Source: an uncultured Erysipelotrichaceae bacterium (GTDB taxonomy: Bacteria; Bacillota_I; Bacilli_A; Erysipelotrichales; Erysipelotrichaceae). From it: a DNA stretch of 13,757 bases. The DNA lies in the NCBI GenBank assembly GCA_910586285.1, contig CAJUGR010000045.1, positions 1 through 13,757 of the forward strand. Direction: 5' to 3'. Positions 7,595-13,757 of this stretch are shown in pieces; within the stretch, counting starts at the first letter, position 1; each line of letters starts with the position of its first letter. The position numbers were made by a program, and so were the translations under genes. The notes beneath the pieces were generated by a model. It was not told the DNA's origin. It was given only the letters and a program-made list of their open reading frames with translations, and ran no database searches.

Positions 7595-8227
7595 ATGAAA
7601 AAGGCGATAATCATCGGCATTGCGGGTGGCAGCGCATCGGGAAAAACATCAATATCTCAACAACTCAAAGCCGCTTATGAAGACAGTAAATCTGTGGTTA
7701 TCATTCGTCAGGATGATTATTATAAAGATCAGTCAGAGAAGACGATGGAAGAGCGGGTCAAGACGAATTATGATCATCCCTTTGCGTTTGATCATGAATT
7801 GTTGGTCAAGCAGCTTAAGGAGCTGTTAAACGGTCAAAAAATCGCCAAACCGACCTATGATTTTGTTCATCATACCCGCAGTGATGTCGTAGAAGAAATT
7901 TTGCCCAGTGATGTCGTGGTGTTGGAAGGACTGTTTGTGCTGGAAGAAAAACAGCTGCGAGAGTTATGCGATATTAAAATCTTTGTCGATACCGATGCGG
8001 ATATTCGCTTTATTCGCCGCTTGGTAAGGGATGTGAAAAAGCGAGGAAGAACTTTGGATTCTGTGGTCGATCAATATACAAGCACGGTGCGTGATATGCA
8101 TAATCTGTTTGTGGAGCCCAGTAAACGCTATGCGGATCTCATCATTCCCGAAGGTGGTCAAAACATGGTGGCGATCGATTTGTTAATCACAAAAATCAGT
8201 AGTATTATCCATCAAAACGTGCTATAA
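7595..8227 (+). CDS. udk: Uridine kinase
   Basis: A 210-residue uridine/cytidine kinase (EC 2.7.1.48) that phosphorylates uridine and cytidine in pyrimidine salvage. The P-loop GGSASGKT spans residues 11-18. It is followed by IRQDDYYKD, the nucleoside-binding YDHPFAFD, PTYDFVHHTRS, and the LEGLFVLEEKQLRELCD Walker B-like strand. DTDADIRFIRRLVRDVKKRGR is the lid region. All match the family and the length is typical. The start lies 11 bases after the mltG stop, with AGGGGAT as the ribosome binding site. The order mltG-udk-greA matches many Bacillota, though the methyltransferase (yrrM) and U32 peptidase genes (yrrN, yrrO) found between mltG and udk in B. subtilis are absent. Its TAA stop codon lies inside the TATAAT of a probable greA promoter. 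Confidence 0.96.
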   Translation: MKKAIIIGIAGGSASGKTSISQQLKAAYEDSKSVVIIRQDDYYKDQSEKTMEERVKTNYDHPFAFDHELLVKQLKELLNGQKIAKPTYDFVHHTRSDVVEEILPSDVVVLEGLFVLEEKQLRELCDIKIFVDTDADIRFIRRLVRDVKKRGRTLDSVVDQYTSTVRDMHNLFVEPSKRYADLIIPEGGQNMVAIDLLITKISSIIHQNVL

Positions 8228-8228
8228 T
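8220..8228 (+). promoter_or_regulatory. Extended -10 promoter for greA overlapping the udk stop codon
   Basis: TGCTATAAT is a perfect extended -10 element. No good -35 hexamer is seen at 16-18 bases, which extended -10 promoters can do without. The start would fall near 8235, leaving an untranslated leader of about 18 bases that still contains AAGGAG at 8240-8245, 7 bases before the greA ATG. Confidence 0.6.
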
Positions 8229-8252
8229 AGGGCACGAATAAGGAGTGAAAAC

Positions 8253-8732
8253 ATGGCTCAAGAAAAATTTTTAGTGACGCAGGCAGGTTTGGATGAACTG
8301 AAGCGTGAACAGGAAGAATTAATACACGTTGTCCGTAAAGAAGTCATTCGTGAATTACAGGAAGCACGGGCTCAGGGTGACTTGAGTGAAAACGCCGATT
8401 ATGATGCGGCGCGAGACCATCAGGCTCGGGTGGAAGCGCGAATTCGTGATTTAGAGGCAATGATTGCGAATGCGGAAATCATTGAAGAGGATAAGGGTTC
8501 TTCGTCCAGTAAGACTGTAACATTGGGGTCCACCGTTACGATATTGGATCTCTCCACTCAAGAAGAAGAAACATATACGATCGTCGGTTCCATCGAAGCC
8601 GATCCGTTAAACGGCAAGCTGTCTAACATCACACCGCTCGCGATTGCGTTGATGGATAAAAAAGTCGGCGAAACGATTAATGTAAGCCAAGCGGAAATTC
8701 CCTACGATGTGAAAATCGTTTCCTTGCATTAA
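8253..8732 (+). CDS. greA: Transcription elongation factor GreA
   Basis: A 159-residue GreA. It enters the secondary channel of RNA polymerase and stimulates cleavage of backtracked RNA, rescuing stalled complexes. The N-terminal half (residues 1-75) is the antiparallel coiled coil. Its tip carries ARAQGDLSENADYDAA with the acidic pair Asp43 and Glu46, equivalent to the Mg-binding Asp41 and Glu44 of E. coli. The C-terminal half is the FKBP-like domain (TVTLGSTVTILDL, then VGSIEADPLNGKLSNITPLAIALM and VGETINV). The length is standard. It can be read through from udk, 25 bases upstream, and probably also from the extended -10 promoter at 8220-8228. There is no clear terminator after it. The 92 bases before comEA hold only a weak AT-rich inverted repeat. 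Confidence 0.97.
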   Translation: MAQEKFLVTQAGLDELKREQEELIHVVRKEVIRELQEARAQGDLSENADYDAARDHQARVEARIRDLEAMIANAEIIEEDKGSSSSKTVTLGSTVTILDLSTQEEETYTIVGSIEADPLNGKLSNITPLAIALMDKKVGETINVSQAEIPYDVKIVSLH

Positions 8733-8809
8733 ATTACAAAGGATTGGCAATTTGAATTACGATCCACTTAATTTTTGTAAAGAGCATCTTCGATTCGATA
8801 TAAAGAATT

Positions 8810-8817
8810 AGGAGGTG
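8810..8817 (+). promoter_or_regulatory. Strong ribosome binding site of comEA
   Basis: AGGAGGTG, a near-perfect complement of the 16S rRNA 3' end, lies 7 bases before the comEA ATG at 8825. It is the strongest binding site in the window, notable for a competence gene. Confidence 0.8.
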
Positions 8818-8824
8818 TTTTTTT

Positions 8825-9304
8825 ATGCGCAATGGTCGTATCCTGTTTTTGATCTTGGGCTTGGCAGGAATGGGGATTATGGGGTTTCAAAAGGAAAAGC
8901 AGCCGTTGTCATTAACCCATTCAAACACAAAGGCAGTGGAGGTGAAGGGTGCGGTATTACAGCCTGGTGTTTATGAATTACCTTGGGATGCAACGGTAGC
9001 GGAGGCAATCCAAGCGGCACGGGGAATTCACAGTGAAGCTGATCTTTCCGCTGTCAATCAAACACGAAATCTGGAATCGGGTGAAGTATTGGTTATTCCC
9101 GAAAAGCAGGAAGAAGTTTGTATTTCGATCAATACGGCAAGTGCAGAACAGTTGGATGCTTTACCGGGAATCGGAATGAAAATGGCGGAGCGCATCATTG
9201 CTGAGCGCACAAAGAATCCGTTTACACAGCCGGAGGATATTAAGCGGGTTAAGGGAATCGGTGATAAAATGTATGAGAAAATGGCAGATCAGATTTGTCT
9301 ATGA
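8825..9304 (+). CDS. comEA: Competence protein ComEA, DNA receptor
   Basis: A 159-residue membrane-anchored DNA-binding protein that captures double-stranded DNA outside the cell and feeds it to ComEC. Residues 5-20 form a hydrophobic N-terminal segment (a membrane anchor or uncleaved signal). A SLBB domain follows (VEVKGAVLQPGVYELPWDAT, about residues 38-95) as in the Gram-positive proteins. Next is a tandem helix-hairpin-helix domain with INTASAEQLDALPGIGMKMA and VKGIGDKMYEKM (about residues 99-159). The domain order and length are those of Bacillota ComEA. It overlaps comEC by four bases (ATGA), so the two are coupled. No type IV pilin-like (comG) genes are in the window, so natural competence cannot be decided from here. 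Confidence 0.94.
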   Translation: MRNGRILFLILGLAGMGIMGFQKEKQPLSLTHSNTKAVEVKGAVLQPGVYELPWDATVAEAIQAARGIHSEADLSAVNQTRNLESGEVLVIPEKQEEVCISINTASAEQLDALPGIGMKMAERIIAERTKNPFTQPEDIKRVKGIGDKMYEKMADQICL

Positions 9305-11262
9305 AATCCACGTGGCTGTACGTGGGACTTTGTGCATATGGCATATGCATTTGTCCTATCTTTGCCCTGCCTTTTCTGTTTGTGGTGACAATGATCTTCT
9401 TATATCGTCATCAAGGGAAGTGGTGTTTCGTTTCGCTGTGCTTATTGGGATTGTTATGGTGGCGATCCATTCCCCAAACGATTTCACCGTTGCCGGATTC
9501 GCTTCGTTTTACGGTATTAGAAGTGCGAAATACGTATGTCGTTGCGAAAGGAAATGGGACAAGATTTCTTGTGAGCGGGCTGGAGGAAGCAGTGCCGGAC
9601 GATGTGATCGAAGCACGTATTCAATGTGATAAGATTCAAGCCAATCGCAATTTCGGCGTATTTGATTTTGTGGCGTATTGGCAGCGTCGCAATGTTTCTT
9701 CACGCTGTGAAATCACCCAAGTCATCGAACAACATTCTGGCGCGACCCCACGGGCCAAGTTTTGGCAGCGTATTCAGGCGCATGAAGAGGATGTAAGCGA
9801 ATGGTTAAAGGAAACGCTGCTACATCTGCGCAGCGATGAAGAAACACTTTCACTGATCACGGCAGATGGAATGTATATAACGTTGTTATTGCGCCTCTTG
9901 CATTATCTGTTAAGTTTATGGCTGTCCAAACGTCATAGTGATACAATCGCCTTGGGATTGAGTGCGATACTGGCTTATCTTACATCATTTCGTGATACAT
10001 TGGTGCGAATTATCTGTTTCCGTTTAATTCCTTGGCTGTTTCCCGATCACTCGACGCAGGATAATTTAGGAATTTCAGTTCTGGTGTTGTTGTTTTTGCG
10101 CCCGTACTTGGCTAAGGAACTGTGCTTGGCATTGCCGTTTGCCTTTCGCTTTATCTCCCTGTTTGCGGTAAAAAAACCGCTGCGCTTAGCGATGAGCGCC
10201 TTGATATTGATTCCCTTACAGTTTTATTATTTTCATACCGTTGATTTGTGGCAAATCTTGTTAATGATGCCATTAAGGCTTCTGCTTATGATGAATTACA
10301 CCTTGGCACTTTTCTATGTAATCTTTCCGTTATCTCTGTGGTATGAAGCATCAAGGCATTTGTTGGAATGGGCAAGAAGCTTGGATTTGTGGCAAGCATG
10401 CTTTTATTATCAGGCATCATTTTGGTTCATCATACTTTGGTATGGCATTTTATTGGCCTTTTTGGGGCGCGGAGAAAGGCGCTATGCATGGATGTTGATT
10501 ACACTGTTTTGTTTTACCCAGGCGGAGCCGTATTTACGGCCTTATGCAGAAGTCATGATGATTGATGTGGGACAAGGGGATTGTACGTTGGTCTCATTGC
10601 CGTTTCATCAGGGTAACATTTTAATCGATGCGGCGGGCAGTGAATATCGCGATCATGCAACGGATATCATCGTTCCGGTTTTACAGGCACGAGGAATTAG
10701 GGCCTTGGATTTGGTGATCATCACGCATGAGGATCTGGATCATAACGGCGCTTTGCCGCAGTTACAGGAGCAGATACCGATCAAACAAATCATTCGCACG
10801 AAGCAACAGGACACAGTGCGCTTTGGTCATTTTCAATTTCAATTTCTGTTAACGGATCGTGAATTTTCTGATCGCAATGAAAACAGCCTCATCACATATT
10901 TTCAGGCGTTCGATACTACCTTTTTATTTATGGGTGATAGTGGTAAGGAGGCAGAAAAGGCGCTGTTAAAAAGCTATCCGTCCATACATGCCGATGTTTT
11001 AAAGGTCGGTCACCACGGCTCCAAGAGCGCATCATCACCGCCGTTTATCCATCAAGTTCATCCGCTTTTGGGACTGATATCGTGTGGAGCGCGTAATTTT
11101 TACGGACATCCGGCCTCGCAAACCTTAGAGACTTTGGAAAACGAAGCGGTACATATTTTGGATACGCCGCATCACGGTGCTGTTTCGATTAAAATAACAA
11201 ATATCTTTTCAATTTACAAGACGGCGACCAATGAATTTGGTATAATAAGTATCGGTGATTAG
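9301..11262 (+). CDS. comEC: ComEC/Rec2 family DNA uptake channel
   Basis: A 653-residue polytopic membrane protein that moves single-stranded DNA into the cytoplasm. In order: two N-terminal membrane helices; an OB-like DUF4131 domain (about 65-150, with the typical NFGVFDFVAYWQRRNV); a competence domain with several hydrophobic helices (about 180-415); and a metallo-beta-lactamase-like domain (from about 417). The last has IDVGQGDCTLV, THEDLDHNG (His476, Asp480, His481), MGDSG (Asp546) and KVGHHGSKS (His571, His572), so its metal site looks intact. The protein is shorter than the usual 730-780 residues. The segment before the competence domain is short, and the otherwise conserved SG(L/M)H motif reads DGMY at 189-192. 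The frame is unbroken. The ATG at 9301 overlaps comEA; an in-frame TTG at 9295 is less likely. comEB, between comEA and comEC in B. subtilis, is absent. Confidence 0.9.
   Translation: MKSTWLYVGLCAYGICICPIFALPFLFVVTMIFLYRHQGKWCFVSLCLLGLLWWRSIPQTISPLPDSLRFTVLEVRNTYVVAKGNGTRFLVSGLEEAVPDDVIEARIQCDKIQANRNFGVFDFVAYWQRRNVSSRCEITQVIEQHSGATPRAKFWQRIQAHEEDVSEWLKETLLHLRSDEETLSLITADGMYITLLLRLLHYLLSLWLSKRHSDTIALGLSAILAYLTSFRDTLVRIICFRLIPWLFPDHSTQDNLGISVLVLLFLRPYLAKELCLALPFAFRFISLFAVKKPLRLAMSALILIPLQFYYFHTVDLWQILLMMPLRLLLMMNYTLALFYVIFPLSLWYEASRHLLEWARSLDLWQACFYYQASFWFIILWYGILLAFLGRGERRYAWMLITLFCFTQAEPYLRPYAEVMMIDVGQGDCTLVSLPFHQGNILIDAAGSEYRDHATDIIVPVLQARGIRALDLVIITHEDLDHNGALPQLQEQIPIKQIIRTKQQDTVRFGHFQFQFLLTDREFSDRNENSLITYFQAFDTTFLFMGDSGKEAEKALLKSYPSIHADVLKVGHHGSKSASSPPFIHQVHPLLGLISCGARNFYGHPASQTLETLENEAVHILDTPHHGAVSIKITNIFSIYKTATNEFGIISIGD
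11238..11246 (+). promoter_or_regulatory. Extended -10 promoter for holA inside the end of comEC
   Basis: TGGTATAAT is a perfect extended -10, with only a weak -35 match (AAGACG, 11218-11223, 17-base spacing). A start near 11253 would leave about 13 bases of leader, including a weak GGTGA. It would let holA be made independently of the competence genes. Confidence 0.5.
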
Positions 11263-11265
11263 CAT

Positions 11266-12222
11266 ATGAATTATATGATCTACGGTGAGGAAGCTTATCA
11301 GGTGCGCAAAGCTATTGATCGTGTCATGAAGGAAGAAATCGGCGGGCGTGATGATATGAATACGGCAACTTATCAAGCGAAACACAGCGATATGGATACG
11401 ATTCTGGCAGATGCGATGACGATCCCTTTTTTCAGTGAGAAAAAGTGTGTTATTGTGGAAAATGCGGATTTTCTCAGTACCAAACCAACCACAACCGCAG
11501 ATCTTGCTAAGCTGGAAGCCTATTTGAATCAGCCGATGAATACCACTGTATTGATATTAACCGGCGCGTTTGCGAAACTGGATTTACGTAAGAAAAATGT
11601 AAAGCGAATGAAGGATCTGTGTCAAATTATCGTATGTAATAAATTGGATCGCAAAGGTATGCCCGCTTATCTTCAGGAACAATTACAGAAACGAGGTTTA
11701 TCGCTTTCTCCTAAAGCGTTATCTTGTTTGATCCAGCGGTTGCCGTGTGATATCGGCATCATTCAAAATGAATTGGATAAGTTGGCTTTATATGGCGATA
11801 CGATTGATGAAACGATGGTTGAACAGTTGATATCGCGTTCCTTAGAAGAGGATGTGTTTGCCTTGGTCAATGCCGTGGTGGATAAAGATATACGTCGGTG
11901 TTTTATGATCTGGGAGGATTTAAAGGTTTTAAATAAGGATCCCATTTATCTGATCGCTTTGATTTCATCGCAGTTTCATTTATTATATCAAGTAAAATGC
12001 GCGCAATTACAGGGTTGGACTCATCCGGATGAAATCGCTGCGGAATATTCACTTCATCCTTATCGTGTTAAATTGGCGTTGGGAATGATTCATCGCTTTT
12101 CCATGGATACATTGTTAAATATTTTAGCCAAATTGGCGCAATTGGATCAGTCGATCAAAGCTGGGCGCATCGACAAAAAGTTGGGCTTTGAATTGTTTTT
12201 ACTGAGTCTGAAGGAGGGATGA
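11266..12222 (+). CDS. holA: DNA polymerase III subunit delta
   Basis: A 318-residue delta subunit of the clamp loader. It opens the beta sliding clamp during replication. The N-terminus MNYMIYGEEAYQVRKAIDRV is the family's degenerate AAA+ start, without a working P-loop. Other marks are DAMTIPFFSEKKCVIVENADF (about 45-65), the PLxxxxL-like TTVLILTGAFAKLDLRKKNVK segment, GMPAYLQEQLQKRGLSLSPKAL, and the C-terminal collar with EEDVFALVNAVVDKD and KAGRIDKKLGFELFLLSL. The length is slightly below the usual 330-345. It starts 3 bases after the comEC stop, in the comE-holA order known from Bacilli, and may also have its own promoter. The rpsT gene usually found next to holA in Bacilli is absent; sdaA follows instead. 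An ATG at 11275 is a less likely start. Confidence 0.94.
   Translation: MNYMIYGEEAYQVRKAIDRVMKEEIGGRDDMNTATYQAKHSDMDTILADAMTIPFFSEKKCVIVENADFLSTKPTTTADLAKLEAYLNQPMNTTVLILTGAFAKLDLRKKNVKRMKDLCQIIVCNKLDRKGMPAYLQEQLQKRGLSLSPKALSCLIQRLPCDIGIIQNELDKLALYGDTIDETMVEQLISRSLEEDVFALVNAVVDKDIRRCFMIWEDLKVLNKDPIYLIALISSQFHLLYQVKCAQLQGWTHPDEIAAEYSLHPYRVKLALGMIHRFSMDTLLNILAKLAQLDQSIKAGRIDKKLGFELFLLSLKEG
12211..12218 (+). promoter_or_regulatory. Ribosome binding site deciding the sdaA start
   Basis: AAGGAGGG abuts the ATG at 12219 with no spacing but lies 6 bases before the ATG at 12225. The second ATG must be the start. The apparent ATGA overlap with holA is therefore not used, and the true gap is 2 bases. 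Confidence 0.85.
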
Positions 12223-12224
12223 AT

Positions 12225-13433
12225 ATGCAGTCATTAAAAGAATTATTTCGCATCGGTCCGGGACCTTCTTCTTCGCACACTTTGGGTCCGCAACGAGCCG
12301 CACTGATGTTTCGTGAAACGTTTCCCGAGGCACACGCTTATGATGTGGATCTGTTTGGCTCCTTGTCCTTGACCGGAAAAGGTCATATGAGTGATAAAGC
12401 TATCATTGAGGCGCTTCAACCGATCCCCTGTGCGGTCCATTTCAAAAGCGGGGAAAATCTGAAACATCCCAATACGATGACTTTCACAGCGTTGGATGCG
12501 CACCGTGAACCGATTGACAGTTGGACATTTTATTCACTTGGCGGCGGTGCGATTGCGGTGGAAGGAAGAGAAGCCTTGGAAGGGGAAGAGATATATCCTC
12601 ATAATACTTTAAAGGAAATCAGAGCCTATTGTGAAAGCGAGGGGATTTCGCTTTGTGACTATGTGGATCGTTTTGAATTAATCGATGATTACTTGACTGA
12701 TATTTTACTTCAAATGTGTACCACTGTCGATAATGGCTTAAACACCCGCGGTTTATTGCCGGGAAAGCTGAAACTGGAGCGGATCGGGCGTAAATTATTG
12801 GATAAGGCCAATTTATGTGAAAGTGCCATGGAAAAAGAAAAGCTGTTGTTAAGCGCCTATGCATACAGTGCAAGTGAAGAAAATGCCGCCGGCGGTATGA
12901 CTGTTACGGCTCCGACGTTAGGTAGCAGCGGTGTTTTACCTTCGTTAATCTATTATTACTATTATGATCGTAAATTGCAGCGGGAAGCGTTGATTCGCGG
13001 CCTGAAAATTGCCGGTTTGATCGGAAATCTCATCAAACAAAATGCGACCATCTCCGGCGCTCAGGGCGGCTGTCAGGCAGAAATCGGTGCGGCCTGTGCA
13101 ATGGGTGCGGCGATGGTGGCCTATTTGCGCGGCCTCAGCGATCATCAAATTGAATATGCGGCCGAAATGGGAATTGAGCATCATTTGGGATTGACGTGTG
13201 ATCCGGTCGGCGGCTATGTGATGATTCCCTGTATTGAACGCAATGCCATTGCGGCTTTGCGAGCATTGGATGCGGCAGTATTATCAGAATTTATTTCCAA
13301 AGTGAAACAAAACCGGGTCAGCTTCGATATGGTAGTAAAAACGATGAATGAAACCGGACGAAAACTGCCAATGGAACTGCGGGAAACCTCACTGGGTGGG
13401 CTGGCGAGTGTCGTAGAGGTAGAACCATGTTAA
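12225..13433 (+). CDS. sdaA: L-serine dehydratase, single-chain, [4Fe-4S]
   Basis: A 402-residue single-chain L-serine ammonia-lyase (EC 4.3.1.17) that turns L-serine into pyruvate and ammonia with an oxygen-sensitive [4Fe-4S] cluster. The N-terminal beta-type domain begins with GPGPSSSHTLGP (residues 11-22). It also has the SLSLTGKGHMSDKA and PNTMTF segments. The C-terminal alpha domain has three cluster cysteines: Cys283 (QGGCQAE), Cys325 (LTCDPVGG) and Cys336 (IPCIERN). Spacings of 42 and 11 match Cys343, 385 and 396 of the Legionella pneumophila enzyme. The last residue is Cys402, as in that enzyme, where the C-terminal cysteine enters the active site as a built-in inhibitor. The protein is shorter than the roughly 455-residue proteobacterial forms. 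It follows holA by 2 bases and overlaps the GIY-YIG gene by 7, suggesting one transcript. Confidence 0.95.
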   Translation: MQSLKELFRIGPGPSSSHTLGPQRAALMFRETFPEAHAYDVDLFGSLSLTGKGHMSDKAIIEALQPIPCAVHFKSGENLKHPNTMTFTALDAHREPIDSWTFYSLGGGAIAVEGREALEGEEIYPHNTLKEIRAYCESEGISLCDYVDRFELIDDYLTDILLQMCTTVDNGLNTRGLLPGKLKLERIGRKLLDKANLCESAMEKEKLLLSAYAYSASEENAAGGMTVTAPTLGSSGVLPSLIYYYYYDRKLQREALIRGLKIAGLIGNLIKQNATISGAQGGCQAEIGAACAMGAAMVAYLRGLSDHQIEYAAEMGIEHHLGLTCDPVGGYVMIPCIERNAIAALRALDAAVLSEFISKVKQNRVSFDMVVKTMNETGRKLPMELRETSLGGLASVVEVEPC

Positions 13434-13720
13434 AATTGCCGGCAGAAGACGGCGCATATGTTTACATATTACGATGCTGTGATCAAACATTATATACCGG
13501 TTGGACAATCAATTTAAAGCATCGTTGGGAAGCACACCAAAGCGGCAAAGGAGCGAAATACACCAAAGCCCATCCACCGCTTGCCTGCGTATATTTTGAG
13601 CTTTGTGAGGATCGTCATGCAGCGATGAAGCGAGAATATGAAATCAAACAGCTGACACGTCAGGAAAAGGAAACGCTGATTCAGGCAGCCAAGGAATATC
13701 AGAAAATAACTATGAAATGA
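13427..13720 (+). CDS. GIY-YIG nuclease superfamily protein (UPF0213, YhbQ/YazA-like)
   Basis: A 97-residue stand-alone GIY-YIG domain protein of the UPF0213 family (YazA in B. subtilis, YhbQ in E. coli). The two name motifs appear as YVYIL (residues 11-15) and LYTGWT (22-27). These are followed by NLKHRWEAH with the conserved Arg33 and His37, GKGAKYT (40-46), and KREYEIKQLTR holding the catalytic-type glutamate around residues 70-72. The catalytic set seems complete, so nuclease activity is plausible; the cellular role is not settled for this family, and DNA repair is only one suggestion. The start ATG overlaps the last codons of sdaA, with AGAGGT (13415-13420) 6 bases upstream inside sdaA. 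Translation is therefore likely coupled. An intrinsic terminator begins right after the stop codon. Confidence 0.92.
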   Translation: MLKLPAEDGAYVYILRCCDQTLYTGWTINLKHRWEAHQSGKGAKYTKAHPPLACVYFELCEDRHAAMKREYEIKQLTRQEKETLIQAAKEYQKITMK

Positions 13721-13749
13721 AAAGCATGAGAAACGATCATGCTTTTTTT
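13721..13749 (+). terminator. Intrinsic terminator after the sdaA/GIY-YIG unit
   Basis: AAAGCATGA (13721-13729) and TCATGCTTT (13737-13745) form a perfect nine-pair stem around a seven-base loop GAAACGA. Seven T residues run from 13743 to 13749. It begins directly after the TGA of the GIY-YIG gene and is the only strong, unconditional terminator seen in the window. Confidence 0.92.
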
Positions 13750-13757
13750 GCGGTCAA

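Noticed and set aside
8775..8804. Possible comEA promoter TTGTAA - 18 bases - TATAAA.
   Set aside because: Transcription would start near 8811, inside the ribosome binding site AGGAGGTG, which would remove it. The alternative TTGGCA/CTTAAT (8744-8772) lacks the key first two bases of the -10.
9198..9629. A 143-residue frame overlapping comEA and comEC on the same strand.
   Set aside because: It runs out of frame through both genes, has no domain likeness, and both overlapped proteins are clearly real.
9785..9880. Frameshift or pseudogene in comEC to explain the odd competence domain.
   Set aside because: The frame is open from 9301 to 11262, the downstream helices and metal motifs align normally, and no alternative frame restores the missing SGLH or linker.
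12219..12222. ATGA overlap of holA and sdaA as a coupling site.
   Set aside because: The ribosome binding site touches this ATG with no spacing; the ATG at 12225 is correctly spaced and gives the conserved N-terminus.
1..13757. A mobile, defence or otherwise undescribed gene system.
   Set aside because: Every gene belongs to a known chromosomal family, with no integrase, transposase, toxin-antitoxin pair, direct-repeat array or unexplained gene longer than 300 bases.

Overview
This window looks like a chromosomal core segment from a low-to-moderate-GC Gram-positive bacterium (Bacillota). The evidence is an alanyl-tRNA T-box leader, strong AGGAGG-type ribosome binding sites, a Bacilli/Erysipelotrichia-type AlaRS, IreB, and the conserved order alaS-ireB-ruvX-DUF1292-mltG-udk-greA. 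An Erysipelotrichia-like source is my best guess from the mix of genes, but the sequence alone does not prove it. All genes are on the + strand and densely packed. I see no phage, transposon, CRISPR array or RNA gene other than the T-box leader.

Layout. (1) 2-1231: C-terminal part of an M16C insulinase-family peptidase, cut by the window edge, followed after 14 bases by a [4Fe-4S] L-cysteine desulfidase (cyuA family, 1246-2535). (2) 2536-2886: the only long non-coding stretch. It holds an extended -10 promoter and an alanine T-box riboswitch with specifier GCT and a clean antiterminator/terminator switch, leading into alaS. (3) 5573-8732: ireB, ruvX, a DUF1292 (YrzB-like) protein, mltG, udk and greA, with short gaps or overlaps and an extra promoter just ahead of greA. 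(4) 8825-12222: the competence DNA-uptake genes comEA and comEC, then holA (DNA polymerase III delta). This resembles the B. subtilis comE-holA region but lacks comEB. (5) 12225-13720: single-chain [4Fe-4S] L-serine dehydratase (sdaA), translationally overlapped by a small GIY-YIG nuclease of the UPF0213 type. A strong intrinsic terminator at 13721-13749 closes the unit.

How the genes work together. The middle block combines translation (AlaRS), cell-wall control (IreB, MltG), DNA or rRNA processing (RuvX), nucleotide salvage (Udk) and transcription-elongation rescue (GreA). This mix is kept together in many Bacillota without one pathway linking it. ComEA and ComEC bind DNA and pass it across the membrane. 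CyuA and SdaA share the serine-dehydratase alpha fold and both make pyruvate and ammonia, from cysteine (with sulfide) and from serine respectively.

I did not find a convincing undescribed system. The points most worth a second look are a ComEC whose normally conserved SG(L/M)H motif reads DGMY after a shortened linker, an extra 5' hairpin that competes with the base of T-box stem I, a serine dehydratase ending in a C-terminal cysteine whose codon is shared with the next gene's start, and recurrent extended -10 promoters buried in gene ends. Several starts were moved downstream of the longest reading frame because of ribosome-binding-site spacing.
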